A stretch of DNA of 64,000 nt, from NCBI RefSeq assembly GCF_025148445.1, contig NZ_CP102270.1, positions 1,380,001-1,444,000 of the forward strand. Reading direction: 5' to 3'. Numbering within the stretch: position 1 is the stretch's first letter; each line of letters opens with the position of its first letter. Both the position numbers and the translations under genes were made by a program. The notes under the pieces are model-generated. The model searched no databases, had not been told where the DNA came from, and saw only the letters and a program-made list of their open reading frames with translations. The stretch is from Eshraghiella crossota (GTDB lineage Bacteria; Bacillota; Clostridia; Lachnospirales; Lachnospiraceae). Positions 44,739-53,230 of this stretch are shown piece after piece.

Positions 44739-44766
44739 AAGGCACCATTCATACAAATGATGCCTT
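44739..44766 (-). terminator. Weak terminator hairpin after the Nudix gene
   Basis: An 11-bp stem (44756-44766 with 44739-44749, one G-U pair) lies about 27 nt past the Nudix stop. It is followed by only three T residues, so termination may be inefficient. Confidence 0.55.
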
Positions 44767-44792
44767 ATAAAAACTGTGGTAATATTTAAGTA

Positions 44793-45230
44793 CTATTTCC
44801 ATAAATCATTATGTTTCAAATTAAGATATTCATCATAAGCCTTTTCAAGGATCTGGCGTTCGTTGGAGAACTTAAGTAAGTGATATGCTTCATGAAACTT
44901 ATAATATCCCGAATCCTCAAAATATTCCTCACGCTGGGGTCTGCTGGAATAATTCTGTGACATCATAAGATACCAATGCACATCTTTACATATTACGTCA
45001 CCCGGAACATTAAATGTATACTGGCTCTTGCCAATGTACTTCATAATCCTGCCCTTAACACTGGATTCCTCTTTCACTTCGCGAAGTGCCGTTTCCTCAT
45101 GGCTCTCGCCTGCTTCCACCGTCCCCTTGGGAAGCACCCATCCTTCGTACTTATTCTTATAATTCTTATAAAGGAGAAGAATCTTTCCTCTATAAATTAC
45201 CACACCGCCACAACTCGTTGCTTCTGTCAT
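44793..45230 (-). CDS. Nudix hydrolase (diadenosine polyphosphate hydrolase-like)
   Basis: 145 residues with a Nudix box PKGTVEAGESHEETALREVKEESSV (about 36-60). The usual Gly near its end is Ser (EESS where EExG is expected), but the catalytic REVKEE is intact. The N-terminal TEATSCGGVVIY and K-x-x-x-GWVLPKG are typical of the Ap4A/MutT-like group. The substrate is unknown. It has its own promoter directly after the PBP gene and a weak terminator. Confidence 0.88.
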   Translation of the reverse strand: MTEATSCGGVVIYRGKILLLYKNYKNKYEGWVLPKGTVEAGESHEETALREVKEESSVKGRIMKYIGKSQYTFNVPGDVICKDVHWYLMMSQNYSSRPQREEYFEDSGYYKFHEAYHLLKFSNERQILEKAYDEYLNLKHNDLWK

Positions 45231-45271
45231 TGCAATTTCTCCTAACTGGTGTGTCTAAACAACCTATTGAC

Positions 45272-45300
45272 AGTATATAACTTTTTATGACATTTATCAA
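45272..45300 (-). promoter_or_regulatory. Sigma-A promoter of the Nudix hydrolase gene
   Basis: Minus-strand TTGATA (45295-45300), 17-bp spacer, TATACT (45272-45277), followed by a 5' leader of about 35 nt and a TAGGAGAA ribosome binding site. The -35 abuts the stop codon of the penicillin-binding protein. Confidence 0.78.
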
Positions 45301-46728
45301 TCATTTATTGCTGTAATAATAGTCATATATCTGTTTTGTAACTTCTGCAGCAGTTGTATTTCTCTGCGGTCCGCCTTCCACTACTGCCACAACGGCTATT
45401 TCAGGGTTATCGGCAGGTGAAAAGCTTGCATAAAGCGAGTGTTCATATCCTTCCGTTCCATATTGGGCGGAGCCTGATTTAGCTGCAAGTGTGTATTCCA
45501 CACCTCCGAAAAGCCATGAAAAGCTGTCCTTTACAACCTGCTCCATACCTTTTTTTAAAAGTGAAGCTTCTTTTTCCGTAATCAATGTGTCATATTTTTC
45601 TTCTTTGAACTTCTTGACAGTCATGCCGTTGGTACTTTCAACAGAAGACACAAGGTATGGTTCCATCAAAGTTCCGTTATTGGCAATAGTGCATGTAATA
45701 AGTGCAAGATGAAACGGTGTTATAACTGTTTTTCCCTGTCCGAAAGACGTCTGGGCAATATCCCATTCTGATGATTCCCCGTTAAGGACAAATCTGCTCT
45801 TATTATATTCAAGGTTAGTCGGCAGTTCTTTATTGAACAACATTTTTTCGGCAGTTTTTTTATATCTGTCGAGATCAAGCGAAAGTCCGATATTGATAAA
45901 AGAACAATTACATGAAACCGCAAGTGAAGAAAACAGATCTACATCGCCATGTGCAGTTGTCCTTACACAGTTAATTGTGTTGTTTCCCAATTCGTAAGTA
46001 CCGTCACATATATAGTGATACTGCCCGTAATCATTTTTATGTTCCCTAAGATACTCAAGCATTGTAATAAGTTTAAATGTAGAGCCGGGAGGATAAAGTC
46101 CCTGTGTTGCCCTGTTTACAAGAACGGAATCGCTGCCTTCCCCCGTTATCTGGCTCCAGTTAGCGGCAAGCGTGTTTGGATCAAAATCAGGTTTGGAAAC
46201 CATGGCAAGTATTTTTCCTGTTGACGGTTCCATAACAATAACAGCTCCTCTATTGCTTCCTAACGCATCATAACAGGCTTTCTGAAGGCCCACATTAAGA
46301 GTGGTTACAACATTGTCCCCGGTATTTCTGTTACCGGATAAGTCATTGCCAATCTGTTCAAAAAAATTCTGATTGGAATGAAGCATATAATATCCGTACA
46401 GGCTTTCAAGACCATATCCGCCATTATTAAGATATCCTATTGTATGTGAAAACAGTCCCGAATAGGGATAATATCTTGTCTCATTACCATCATCATCCAC
46501 ATTGGTAACCGCAAGTTTCGTCTTATCATCCGATAAAATCGAGCCCCTTATTGTACGACGCGAAAGCACGCCCTGTCTTTTATTGTAAGAATTATTAATA
46601 ATGGACTCTGCCTGCGTCAGGTTAAAATATATAAGATATCCTGCCATTGCAATAAATGTAATGACAAATATCAAAGTTGAAACAATTATGCTCTTATTAT
46701 TCTTTCGATTTTCTAATTTCTTTTTCAT
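45301..46728 (-). CDS. Class B penicillin-binding protein (transpeptidase)
   Basis: Cross-links peptidoglycan outside the membrane; 475 residues with one N-terminal membrane anchor (about 13-35). The three active-site motifs are all present: STFK with Ser216, SCN (272-274) and KSG (417-419). The N-terminal non-catalytic part is short, like the PbpA group found beside FtsW/RodA in Actinobacteria and Clostridia rather than full-length FtsI or PBP2. Its start overlaps the RodA/FtsW-like gene by 32 nt, so the glycosyltransferase and transpeptidase are co-translated partners. Confidence 0.93.
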   Translation of the reverse strand: MKKKLENRKNNKSIIVSTLIFVITFIAMAGYLIYFNLTQAESIINNSYNKRQGVLSRRTIRGSILSDDKTKLAVTNVDDDGNETRYYPYSGLFSHTIGYLNNGGYGLESLYGYYMLHSNQNFFEQIGNDLSGNRNTGDNVVTTLNVGLQKACYDALGSNRGAVIVMEPSTGKILAMVSKPDFDPNTLAANWSQITGEGSDSVLVNRATQGLYPPGSTFKLITMLEYLREHKNDYGQYHYICDGTYELGNNTINCVRTTAHGDVDLFSSLAVSCNCSFINIGLSLDLDRYKKTAEKMLFNKELPTNLEYNKSRFVLNGESSEWDIAQTSFGQGKTVITPFHLALITCTIANNGTLMEPYLVSSVESTNGMTVKKFKEEKYDTLITEKEASLLKKGMEQVVKDSFSWLFGGVEYTLAAKSGSAQYGTEGYEHSLYASFSPADNPEIAVVAVVEGGPQRNTTAAEVTKQIYDYYYSNK

Positions 46729-48031
46729 TGATATCCTCCCTTACTTTCATACATACAGTCTGCACAATGGCAAACATAATAAGTGAACTTAAGATAGAAC
46801 TTCCTCCGTAACTTACAAATGGCAATGTAACTCCCGTGGACGGAATAAATTTGGTAACTCCGCCGATTGTAAGGAAGCATTGGAAAATATACAGCACACC
46901 GATTCCCGCTGCAAGCAGTTTATTAAACATATCTTTGCATAATGTGGCATTTTTCATTATTTCAAGAAAAATACTTACACACACAAGTGCCACACATATT
47001 GCAAATATAAGGCCGAATTCCTCTGCTATTGCGGAAAATACAAAATCCTTACTGACTACAGGTATTGATGTTGGAAGTCCGCCGTAAAGTCCCATTCCAA
47101 ACCATCCGCCTGTTCCAATTGCAAACAAAGACTGTGTTATCTGATATCCCTTACCATCTATATCAGCCCATGGATTAAGCCACACACTTACCCTCACCCT
47201 TATATGGGCAAAAAGGTGATATGCAACAACGGATGCTCCTGCTCCCGCTGCAAAGCCTGTAAGCAGATATACCACTTTTCCCGAAGCAATATATATCATT
47301 ATCAGATATACAATAAAAAAAATCAAAGCTGCTCCAAGATCCGTCGACAGTACAAGAATTATGACATGTGCAAAAGCAAAAATCGCAGATATAAGTATCT
47401 CTTTAAAACCTGAAGATTTTGATAACATTGATGCAACAAAAAGTACAAAAAGTATTTTTACAAATTCAGAAGGCTGGAATGTAAGGCCCGCTATGGTAAA
47501 GGAAAGGTTGGCTCCGAAGCTTGTCCTGCCAAGCACAAGTGTTATGGCAAGCAGAATAATGCCCACAATAGCATATACATACTTAGCCTTGATAACTGCT
47601 TCTTTTTTTCTAAAAAATACAGGTATAAAGAAAAAAAGAACACTTCCTGCCATAACGATTCCAAACTGTTTTATAGCATTGTGTGGGGCCAGTCTTTCAA
47701 TCATTACAAATCCTAAAGCAAGCATAAATGTCATGTTATTGGTTATGACATCAGATGATTCAGGATAAATAACCTTAAAAAGTACAGGAAAAAATATCAG
47801 GTAAATAAGTTCCAATGCAAGACATAAAAAGGTTATCAAGCTGAAATTGTGATATAAAATCAGTGCATAACATACTGCAAAAATAAGCATAATAAATACT
47901 TTTTGTGCAATGACATGACCTTTGTTCTTTTTATAAGTGGAAATGGTATTAATCCTGAAGCAAAGGTAAGTATATAAAAGCATCAGGAAAACCAATATGT
48001 ACTTTGATAAATTTATGATTATATTTTCCAA
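46697..48031 (-). CDS. FtsW/RodA/SpoVE-family peptidoglycan glycosyltransferase
   Basis: SEDS-family lipid II polymerase, 444 residues with about ten to twelve membrane helices. The hallmarks are the periplasmic loop with LNPWADIDGKGYQITQSLFAIGTGGWFGMGL and KDFVFSAIAEEFGLI, and the final GVTLPFVSYGGSSILSSLI. It pairs with the overlapping class B PBP gene. Which process it serves (division, elongation or sporulation) cannot be decided, though zapA lies in the same gene run. It starts 2 nt after the U32 gene. Confidence 0.93.
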   Translation of the reverse strand: MENIIINLSKYILVFLMLLYTYLCFRINTISTYKKNKGHVIAQKVFIMLIFAVCYALILYHNFSLITFLCLALELIYLIFFPVLFKVIYPESSDVITNNMTFMLALGFVMIERLAPHNAIKQFGIVMAGSVLFFFIPVFFRKKEAVIKAKYVYAIVGIILLAITLVLGRTSFGANLSFTIAGLTFQPSEFVKILFVLFVASMLSKSSGFKEILISAIFAFAHVIILVLSTDLGAALIFFIVYLIMIYIASGKVVYLLTGFAAGAGASVVAYHLFAHIRVRVSVWLNPWADIDGKGYQITQSLFAIGTGGWFGMGLYGGLPTSIPVVSKDFVFSAIAEEFGLIFAICVALVCVSIFLEIMKNATLCKDMFNKLLAAGIGVLYIFQCFLTIGGVTKFIPSTGVTLPFVSYGGSSILSSLIMFAIVQTVCMKVREDINEKEIRKSKE

Positions 48032-48033
48032 AT

Positions 48034-50118
48034 CTATTCAACTCCTCTTGTAAAATGTCCTCTTGTGAATGTATTATCCTCAGGCTTCGTTCTATTATTA
48101 AAGCATTTAAATACATCTGCAACCTCAGCGGCATTTTCCGTGGTAAAAATAATGCCATAATATTCAGGTTGTATTCTTATTCTGTCTAACTTGTCAAAAA
48201 GATATACAGGAACACTGTTATATATTATGTTATAGCAGAATTTACAGCAGGTTAATACCGGCAGCAAAGCATTTTTCCTGTCACGAAGCATTGAAAATAA
48301 TGTACTTCCTTTATGACAGTTTCCGCTTGTCTTATCAATACAGTTGGCTGTTATCATAAGTGGAATCCTTCCGTATACAACAAGCTCTCCGTTATCTATA
48401 TCCATCTCGGATAATTCTTTTTCATTAAGCTCAAGAGGATATGTTATTCCTGTAATTCCATAATCTTCCAGGGCACTTACGGCATAATTATTAAATGCAT
48501 ATATACAGTAATCAGCAATTACTTCCTTATCACATTTTGTTTTCTGGGACATATTTCTTATCATATAGCCGTCAGAATTGCTCTTAACGTTATATGTACC
48601 TCTGTCAACTCTTGGCAGCCCGATATATGACTTAACATTATTTTTTCTGCATAACTCCACGCAACGGCTGATTTCGTCTCCGGACATAACCTCGGTATCG
48701 ATAACCATTCTTTGAATATTATGTTTTACGGCTTCATCTGCCTGTTCATATGTAAGTACATGAACAGAAATGCCCTTATTACGGCTTTCTTTATGTGCTG
48801 CACAAGGTAAAAACCTGTGGCTGTTGTTCCTTTTTGAAGCTTCAAGGTATGCATCTGTCAGTCTGTCTACGGCGGTTCTCCTGAGTTCATTAAGGCTTTT
48901 AAGAGTAATAAAAATGTTATCTTCCATCCTGATATCAAGGGTATCAAGTTCAAACATAGTCTGTCCCATTTTTCTCAGTTGTTTATCAACGTCTTCTCTG
49001 GAGACAGCCCTGTTAAGTGCAGTCTCACACGTTGGTCCGTCTATTGTTATGGCTATGTTTCCAAACGATAATGACATAGTAACAGGATTGTTTTTCTTAA
49101 TTGTTACAATTCCATTAATTTTTATTTTAGGATTTGCTTCAACAAAAGTTCTGTGTATATATTCTTCGTATTGTTTTTTTTCACCAAGATCCTTTGAAAT
49201 CTTGGTATTATCAGCAATCATTTCCCTGCCGTTATGTCTCATATAATAACCATCGGTCTGACCGCCCCTGTCAAAAAGCATAAGAAGCCTGTTCCGGTCT
49301 TTCTTATCAACTTTATATGTTTCTTTTCCTTTGTTAAGGTACATATCCACGTATTTTCTGTAAATTGACGTTACTCCGGCAGCATACTCAGCACTTTTCA
49401 TGCGTCCTTCGATTTTCAGGGAAAATACACCGGCTTCAATTATTTCCGGTAAAATATCAAGTGTGCACAAATCTTTAAGACTTAATATTTTACTCTCTCT
49501 TCCGTTATAATTAAAATCCAGTCTGCAGGTCTGGGCACATCTTCCTCTGTTGCCGCTTCTTCCTCCTATAAAACTGCTCATCAGGCAGAGTCCCGAATAG
49601 CAGTAACATAGTGCACCATGAACAAAGCACTCTATTTCCATTCCTGTTCTATCATGTATATCTCTGATTTCTTCAAGTCCCAGCTCCCTTGCCGGAACAA
49701 TTCTTGTAACATTATATTTTCTTAAAAAATCCGCATAACCGCTGTCTGTTATAGTCATCTGCGTACTAGCATGAATCTCCATATCAGGAAATGACTCATG
49801 TATAAATTTCATTACACCGTAATCCTGGACAATAACGCCATCAAGACCGGAATTATATAAAGGCAGCAGATAATCATACAGTTCATTGTTAATCTCATTA
49901 TTTTTCAAGAGAGTATTTACCGTCAGATACATCTTTTTGTTATGGAATTTGCAGTATTCTATTGCTTTAATAAGTTCTTCATTGTTTAAATTACCTGCGT
50001 AAGCCCTTGCTCCAAACATATTTCCCGCAAGATATACCGCATCTGCTCCCGCATTCATTACTGCAAGAAACACCTCATAAGAACCCGCAGGTGCCAGAAT
50101 TTCAACTTTATTTTTCAT
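48034..50118 (-). CDS. U32-family protein (RlhA/TrhP-like), annotated as peptidase U32
   Basis: 694 residues. The N-terminus KVEILAPAGSYEVFLAVMNAGADAVYLAG and the cysteine block GGRSGNRGRCAQTCRL are U32 hallmarks. The set of conserved cysteines (FVHGALCYCYSGLC, CAQTC) may hold an Fe-S cluster. A middle DUF3656-like region (about 280-450) and a C-terminal U32 repeat (about 460-690) suggest the RlhA group, which hydroxylates C2501 of 23S rRNA in E. coli; other members hydroxylate tRNA. It lies between zapA and the FtsW/RodA gene. True protease activity is doubtful. Confidence 0.85.
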   Translation of the reverse strand: MKNKVEILAPAGSYEVFLAVMNAGADAVYLAGNMFGARAYAGNLNNEELIKAIEYCKFHNKKMYLTVNTLLKNNEINNELYDYLLPLYNSGLDGVIVQDYGVMKFIHESFPDMEIHASTQMTITDSGYADFLRKYNVTRIVPARELGLEEIRDIHDRTGMEIECFVHGALCYCYSGLCLMSSFIGGRSGNRGRCAQTCRLDFNYNGRESKILSLKDLCTLDILPEIIEAGVFSLKIEGRMKSAEYAAGVTSIYRKYVDMYLNKGKETYKVDKKDRNRLLMLFDRGGQTDGYYMRHNGREMIADNTKISKDLGEKKQYEEYIHRTFVEANPKIKINGIVTIKKNNPVTMSLSFGNIAITIDGPTCETALNRAVSREDVDKQLRKMGQTMFELDTLDIRMEDNIFITLKSLNELRRTAVDRLTDAYLEASKRNNSHRFLPCAAHKESRNKGISVHVLTYEQADEAVKHNIQRMVIDTEVMSGDEISRCVELCRKNNVKSYIGLPRVDRGTYNVKSNSDGYMIRNMSQKTKCDKEVIADYCIYAFNNYAVSALEDYGITGITYPLELNEKELSEMDIDNGELVVYGRIPLMITANCIDKTSGNCHKGSTLFSMLRDRKNALLPVLTCCKFCYNIIYNSVPVYLFDKLDRIRIQPEYYGIIFTTENAAEVADVFKCFNNRTKPEDNTFTRGHFTRGVE

Positions 50119-50141
50119 AATATATTCCTGTCAATATAGAT

Positions 50142-50166
50142 AAAGGAGTGTACCTGACACTCCTTT
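50142..50166 (-). terminator. Hairpin between zapA and the U32 gene (weak terminator)
   Basis: A perfect 10-bp stem AAAGGAGTGT/ACACTCCTTT (50157-50166 with 50142-50151) with a 5-nt loop lies 8 nt past the zapA stop. The T-run beyond the stem is missing (ATCTATATT), so it may act as an mRNA 3'-end barrier more than a terminator. Confidence 0.6.
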
Positions 50167-50174
50167 AGTAGTTA

Positions 50175-50582
50175 TTATTTACTCAGATCATTAAGTTCAG
50201 TCTCAAGCTTAACTATTGATTTCTGATTCTCATTTATTTCTTTCTTAAGGTCCTTAATCTCCTGCTGTGCCGCATCATACTTAATCTGTACGGAAATTAA
50301 TTCATGCTTAAGATCATATATCTCTTTATCACGCTTCTCAAGGTCAGCTTCAAGCTCATCGCCAAGTTTCTTTGCTTTAAAATAATCATCCGCAATATTA
50401 AGCTCTATAAGTGTTGCCTGTACGTCAGAGCTTTGTCTTCTGTATATCTCCGATTTCTTAAAATCAACAAGCTTGGCGCTTATATATGCTGCAACTTTCT
50501 GAAGATATTCTTCACTTTCATATCCGCTTAACTTAAAAGATTTGCCTCCGATAACAACCTCTGTTTCATTCTTAGCTGGCAT
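50175..50582 (-). CDS. zapA: Cell division protein ZapA
   Basis: FtsZ-ring stabilising protein, 135 residues. The N-terminal ZapA fold shows TEVVIGGKSFKLSGYESEEYLQKVAAYISAKL, and LNIADDYFKAKKLGDELE lies mid-protein. A long C-terminal coiled coil (about 75-133) follows. The ATG at 50580-50582 is used because AAAGGAG lies 9 nt upstream; an upstream GTG would cover that site. It sits downstream of ruvB and is followed by a hairpin. Confidence 0.92.
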   Translation of the reverse strand: MPAKNETEVVIGGKSFKLSGYESEEYLQKVAAYISAKLVDFKKSEIYRRQSSDVQATLIELNIADDYFKAKKLGDELEADLEKRDKEIYDLKHELISVQIKYDAAQQEIKDLKKEINENQKSIVKLETELNDLSK

Positions 50583-50629
50583 AACTTTGCTCTCCTTTAT
50601 CACTAATATGAATATAATATCACAAGATT

Positions 50630-51631
50630 TTAATTTTGTGTAGGTCTAATTCCAAAATGATTATAACAGTGTTCCGTAACCATACGGCCTCTGGGTGTCC
50701 TGTTAATAAAACCGTTAAAAATAAGATAAGGTTCGTATACATCCTCAAGTGTTCCCGCATCTTCGCCTAACGAAGCTGCAAGGGTATCAAGTCCTACAGG
50801 TCCTCCGCCATATTTTTCAATAATGGTAAAGAGTATGTTCCTGTCGTTCTTGTCAAGCCCCTCCTTATCCACTTCAAGCAGATCAAGGGAATAATCAACC
50901 ACTTCCCTTGTTATTATACCGTCGTATTTTACTTGTGCAAAATCTCTTACTCTCTTAAGAAGTCTGTTGGCAAGTCTCGGAGTTCCTCTTGATCTTCTTG
51001 CAAGTTCTGTCGCTCCATCCTTGTCTATAGGGGCTTTAAGAACACCGGCAGACCTTATTATAATATTCTTGAGTTCATCTATTGTATAATATTCAAGTCT
51101 GTTTACCACACCGAATCTGTCCCTTAAAGGGGCAGTAAGAAGTCCTGCCCTTGTTGTGGCACCCACAAGGGTAAAATGAGGCAGGTCAAGTCGTATAGAA
51201 CGTGCAGTCTGACCTTTACCTATCATAATGTCTATGGCAAAATCTTCCATTGCCGGATATAAAACTTCCTCAACCTGTCTGTTAAGCCTGTGTATCTCAT
51301 CAATAAACAGAATATCTCCGTCGGAAAGATTATTAAGTATCGCTGCCATGTCACCCGGTTTCTCTATTGTAGGTCCTGATGTAACCTTGATATTAACTCC
51401 CATCTCAGCGGCAATTACCCCGGCAAGAGTGGTCTTGCCAAGTCCCGGAGGTCCGTAAAAAAGACAATGGTCAAGGGATTCATTTCTTGACTTGGCTGCT
51501 TCTATAAATACCTTCAGATTTTCTTTAATAGCGGTCTGTCCAATATATTCGTCTAAGGAAGACGGTCTTAAGTTATTCTCTATCTTCACATCCTCAGATG
51601 TAAATTCCGTTGTTATAATTCGTCTGTCCAT
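50630..51631 (-). CDS. ruvB: Holliday junction DNA helicase RuvB
   Basis: AAA+ branch-migration motor, 333 residues. Walker [16 protein letters not shown], Walker [16 protein letters not shown], sensor 1 GATTRAGLL and the arginine-finger region APLRDRFG are intact. The winged-helix end has [17 protein letters not shown] and RTPRGR. It follows ruvA by 12 nt and is probably controlled by the SOS-type promoter in front of ruvA. Confidence 0.98.
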   Translation of the reverse strand: MDRRIITTEFTSEDVKIENNLRPSSLDEYIGQTAIKENLKVFIEAAKSRNESLDHCLFYGPPGLGKTTLAGVIAAEMGVNIKVTSGPTIEKPGDMAAILNNLSDGDILFIDEIHRLNRQVEEVLYPAMEDFAIDIMIGKGQTARSIRLDLPHFTLVGATTRAGLLTAPLRDRFGVVNRLEYYTIDELKNIIIRSAGVLKAPIDKDGATELARRSRGTPRLANRLLKRVRDFAQVKYDGIITREVVDYSLDLLEVDKEGLDKNDRNILFTIIEKYGGGPVGLDTLAASLGEDAGTLEDVYEPYLIFNGFINRTPRGRMVTEHCYNHFGIRPTQN

Positions 51632-51643
51632 ATCTGTGTCCCA

Positions 51644-52240
51644 TTAAATAAATGCTAATTTCTTAAGTGCCTGTTTAAGAATATCCTCGCTTGTCATATT
51701 CTCCGTAATCACAAGGGCACTTACCGCAGATACCGATTCACTGTTGGAATATCCTAACGATATAAGTGCCGATACTGCTTCATCCCTGACTGATTTCACA
51801 ATGTCCTTTTCATCGTGTAAATCATATACAACATCCTCAATCTTAAGCTTGTCCTTAAGTTCTATAATAAGCTTCTGTGCTGTCTTACTTCCTATTCCCG
51901 GAGCACTCTGTATCTTCTTAACGTCATCGGATATTACCGCAAGTCTCAATTCATCAGGTGAAATCACGGATAAAATACTAAGTGCACCCTTAGGTCCTAT
52001 TCCATTGACCGTAATTAACTGTTTAAAAATCTTAAGGTCATCCATTGTAAGGAAACCATATAAATCAAGAGCATCTTCCTTAACATTCTGATAGGTATAT
52101 ATCTTAATACTGCTTCCTATTCCCGGTAAAGAAGGAATTACCGATTCAGGCACCGTAATTTCGTATCCCACACCACAGGCTTCAAGAATGATTGTGTTGT
52201 TATCTATATAAGTTAATTCGCCAACAATATATGTAATCAT
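51644..52240 (-). CDS. ruvA: Holliday junction DNA helicase RuvA
   Basis: Junction-binding subunit, 198 residues. Domain I begins ITYIVGELTYIDNNTIILEACGVGYEI. Helix-hairpin-helix motifs follow (ITVNGIGPKGALSIL and IQSAPGIGSKTAQKLIIELKDKL), and a C-terminal RuvB-contact domain holds EAVSALISLGYS. The ATG at 52238-52240 has GGGAGA 4 nt upstream; a TTG four codons earlier lies in that site and is rejected. A LexA-like box lies in its promoter. Confidence 0.97.
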   Translation of the reverse strand: MITYIVGELTYIDNNTIILEACGVGYEITVPESVIPSLPGIGSSIKIYTYQNVKEDALDLYGFLTMDDLKIFKQLITVNGIGPKGALSILSVISPDELRLAVISDDVKKIQSAPGIGSKTAQKLIIELKDKLKIEDVVYDLHDEKDIVKSVRDEAVSALISLGYSNSESVSAVSALVITENMTSEDILKQALKKLAFI

Positions 52241-52267
52241 AATGTCTCCCAAATAAAATTATATCTA

Positions 52268-52296
52268 ATTCTATCATATAGAACATTTGTTTGCAA
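52268..52296 (-). promoter_or_regulatory. Sigma-A promoter of ruvA-ruvB
   Basis: Minus-strand TTGCAA (52291-52296), 17-bp spacer ending TGA (extended -10), TAGAAT (52268-52273), 28 nt upstream of the ruvA start. The candidate LexA box overlaps its -35 and spacer. Confidence 0.8.
52281..52292. promoter_or_regulatory. Candidate LexA (SOS) box in the ruvA promoter
   Basis: GAACATTTGTTT on the plus strand matches the clostridial LexA pattern GAAC-N4-GTTT exactly. It differs by one base from the symmetrical GAAC-N4-GTTC. It overlaps the -35 end and the spacer, an ideal position for repression. ruvAB is a classic SOS gene pair, which supports the call. Confidence 0.72.
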
Positions 52297-52308
52297 GGTA
52301 AATTAATG

Positions 52309-52821
52309 CTATGTTATCTTAATTCTTTTATATAAAATACCGCTTATTATTCCTACCACAACGCCAAATACAATGCCGGATATCATCAAAAAAGGAAGAT
52401 AATATATTATTCTTGAGTTTTCAAGTACGATAACCGCCACAATAATCTGACCGATATTATGACATACACCTCCGGCTATACTCACACCGGTCATAGAAAA
52501 TTTCTTTGTGTGTTTTAACAGTATCATACACGCAAGACTTAAAACCGCGCCTGCGAAACTGAAAAGAATAGTATACAGATTACCGAAAAGAAACCCACAA
52601 AGCAGTATTTTCCCTGCACTTAACATTATGGCATACTTTATACCCATGGAATAAAGCACCCATATAATTACAATATTTGAAAAACCCGGCTTGATACCGG
52701 GTACAGGTACGGCAATCGGAATCAGGTTTTCAAGGTAACCCATCACGAGGCAAATGCTTAACAGCATTCCATAAACCGCAACATTGCTTTTGCCATGACC
52801 ATTATTAGCCTGATATTCCAT
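52309..52821 (-). CDS. Gx transporter family protein (heptaprenyl diphosphate synthase component I-like)
   Basis: 171 residues, five to six hydrophobic segments, with VAVYGMLLSICLVMGYLENLIP, then VPGIKPGFSNIVIIWVLYSMG and GGVCHNIGQIIVAV. This is the family called heptaprenyl diphosphate synthase component I or Gx transporter. It has no synthase active site and looks like an ECF-type or small-molecule membrane subunit. The start ATG at 52821 is spaced 5 nt from AAAGGAGG. It overlaps the NusG-II gene by 17 nt, and the pair follows the Rnf operon. The solute is unknown. Confidence 0.85.
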   Translation of the reverse strand: MEYQANNGHGKSNVAVYGMLLSICLVMGYLENLIPIAVPVPGIKPGFSNIVIIWVLYSMGIKYAIMLSAGKILLCGFLFGNLYTILFSFAGAVLSLACMILLKHTKKFSMTGVSIAGGVCHNIGQIIVAVIVLENSRIIYYLPFLMISGIVFGVVVGIISGILYKRIKIT

Positions 52822-53230
52822 CATAACCTCCTTTTTTTGAATCACCGGTTACCGTAATAAAAAGCTTATGGGGAATACATATAATCATTTCTCCCTGCCT
52901 GTATACTTTACCCATTTTTTCGCAAGTATGGTCACTGCAGGTACTTTCTGTCACATAAGCCTTTCCGTCTTGAATTATGAGCGTATTAGAGCCGTAAAAA
53001 TTAGTAAACTCATATCTTCCGTCTTCGTCCAACGGATAACTTCCTACCACTTTTCCATCCTGCTCCACTTTAACATATTTACCGTCTTTTTTATTCTGTT
53101 TAAATACAAGAAACAGGCACAGTGCCGTAATTAACAGCACTGCACCCAGTAAAATATCCCATTTATGCGAGATGAATGATTTTTTTAGGGCATTTTTCTG
53201 CACATTTTCCACATCCTGTACATTTTTCAT
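52805..53230 (-). CDS. NusG domain II-containing membrane-anchored protein
   Basis: About 141 residues with one N-terminal membrane helix (about 25-44) and a single extracytoplasmic NusG_II-type domain. A conserved cysteine pattern is present: STCSDHTCEKMG, then IICIPHKLFI (Cys-x4-Cys ... Cys-x-Pro-His). This suggests a metal or redox site, not transcription. The start is uncertain, because the first 23 codons lie within the end of rnfB with no clear ribosome binding site; an in-frame GTG at about residue 7 or 10 is possible. It is co-encoded with the Gx transporter. Confidence 0.82.
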   Translation of the reverse strand: MKNVQDVENVQKNALKKSFISHKWDILLGAVLLITALCLFLVFKQNKKDGKYVKVEQDGKVVGSYPLDEDGRYEFTNFYGSNTLIIQDGKAYVTESTCSDHTCEKMGKVYRQGEMIICIPHKLFITVTGDSKKGGYDGISG

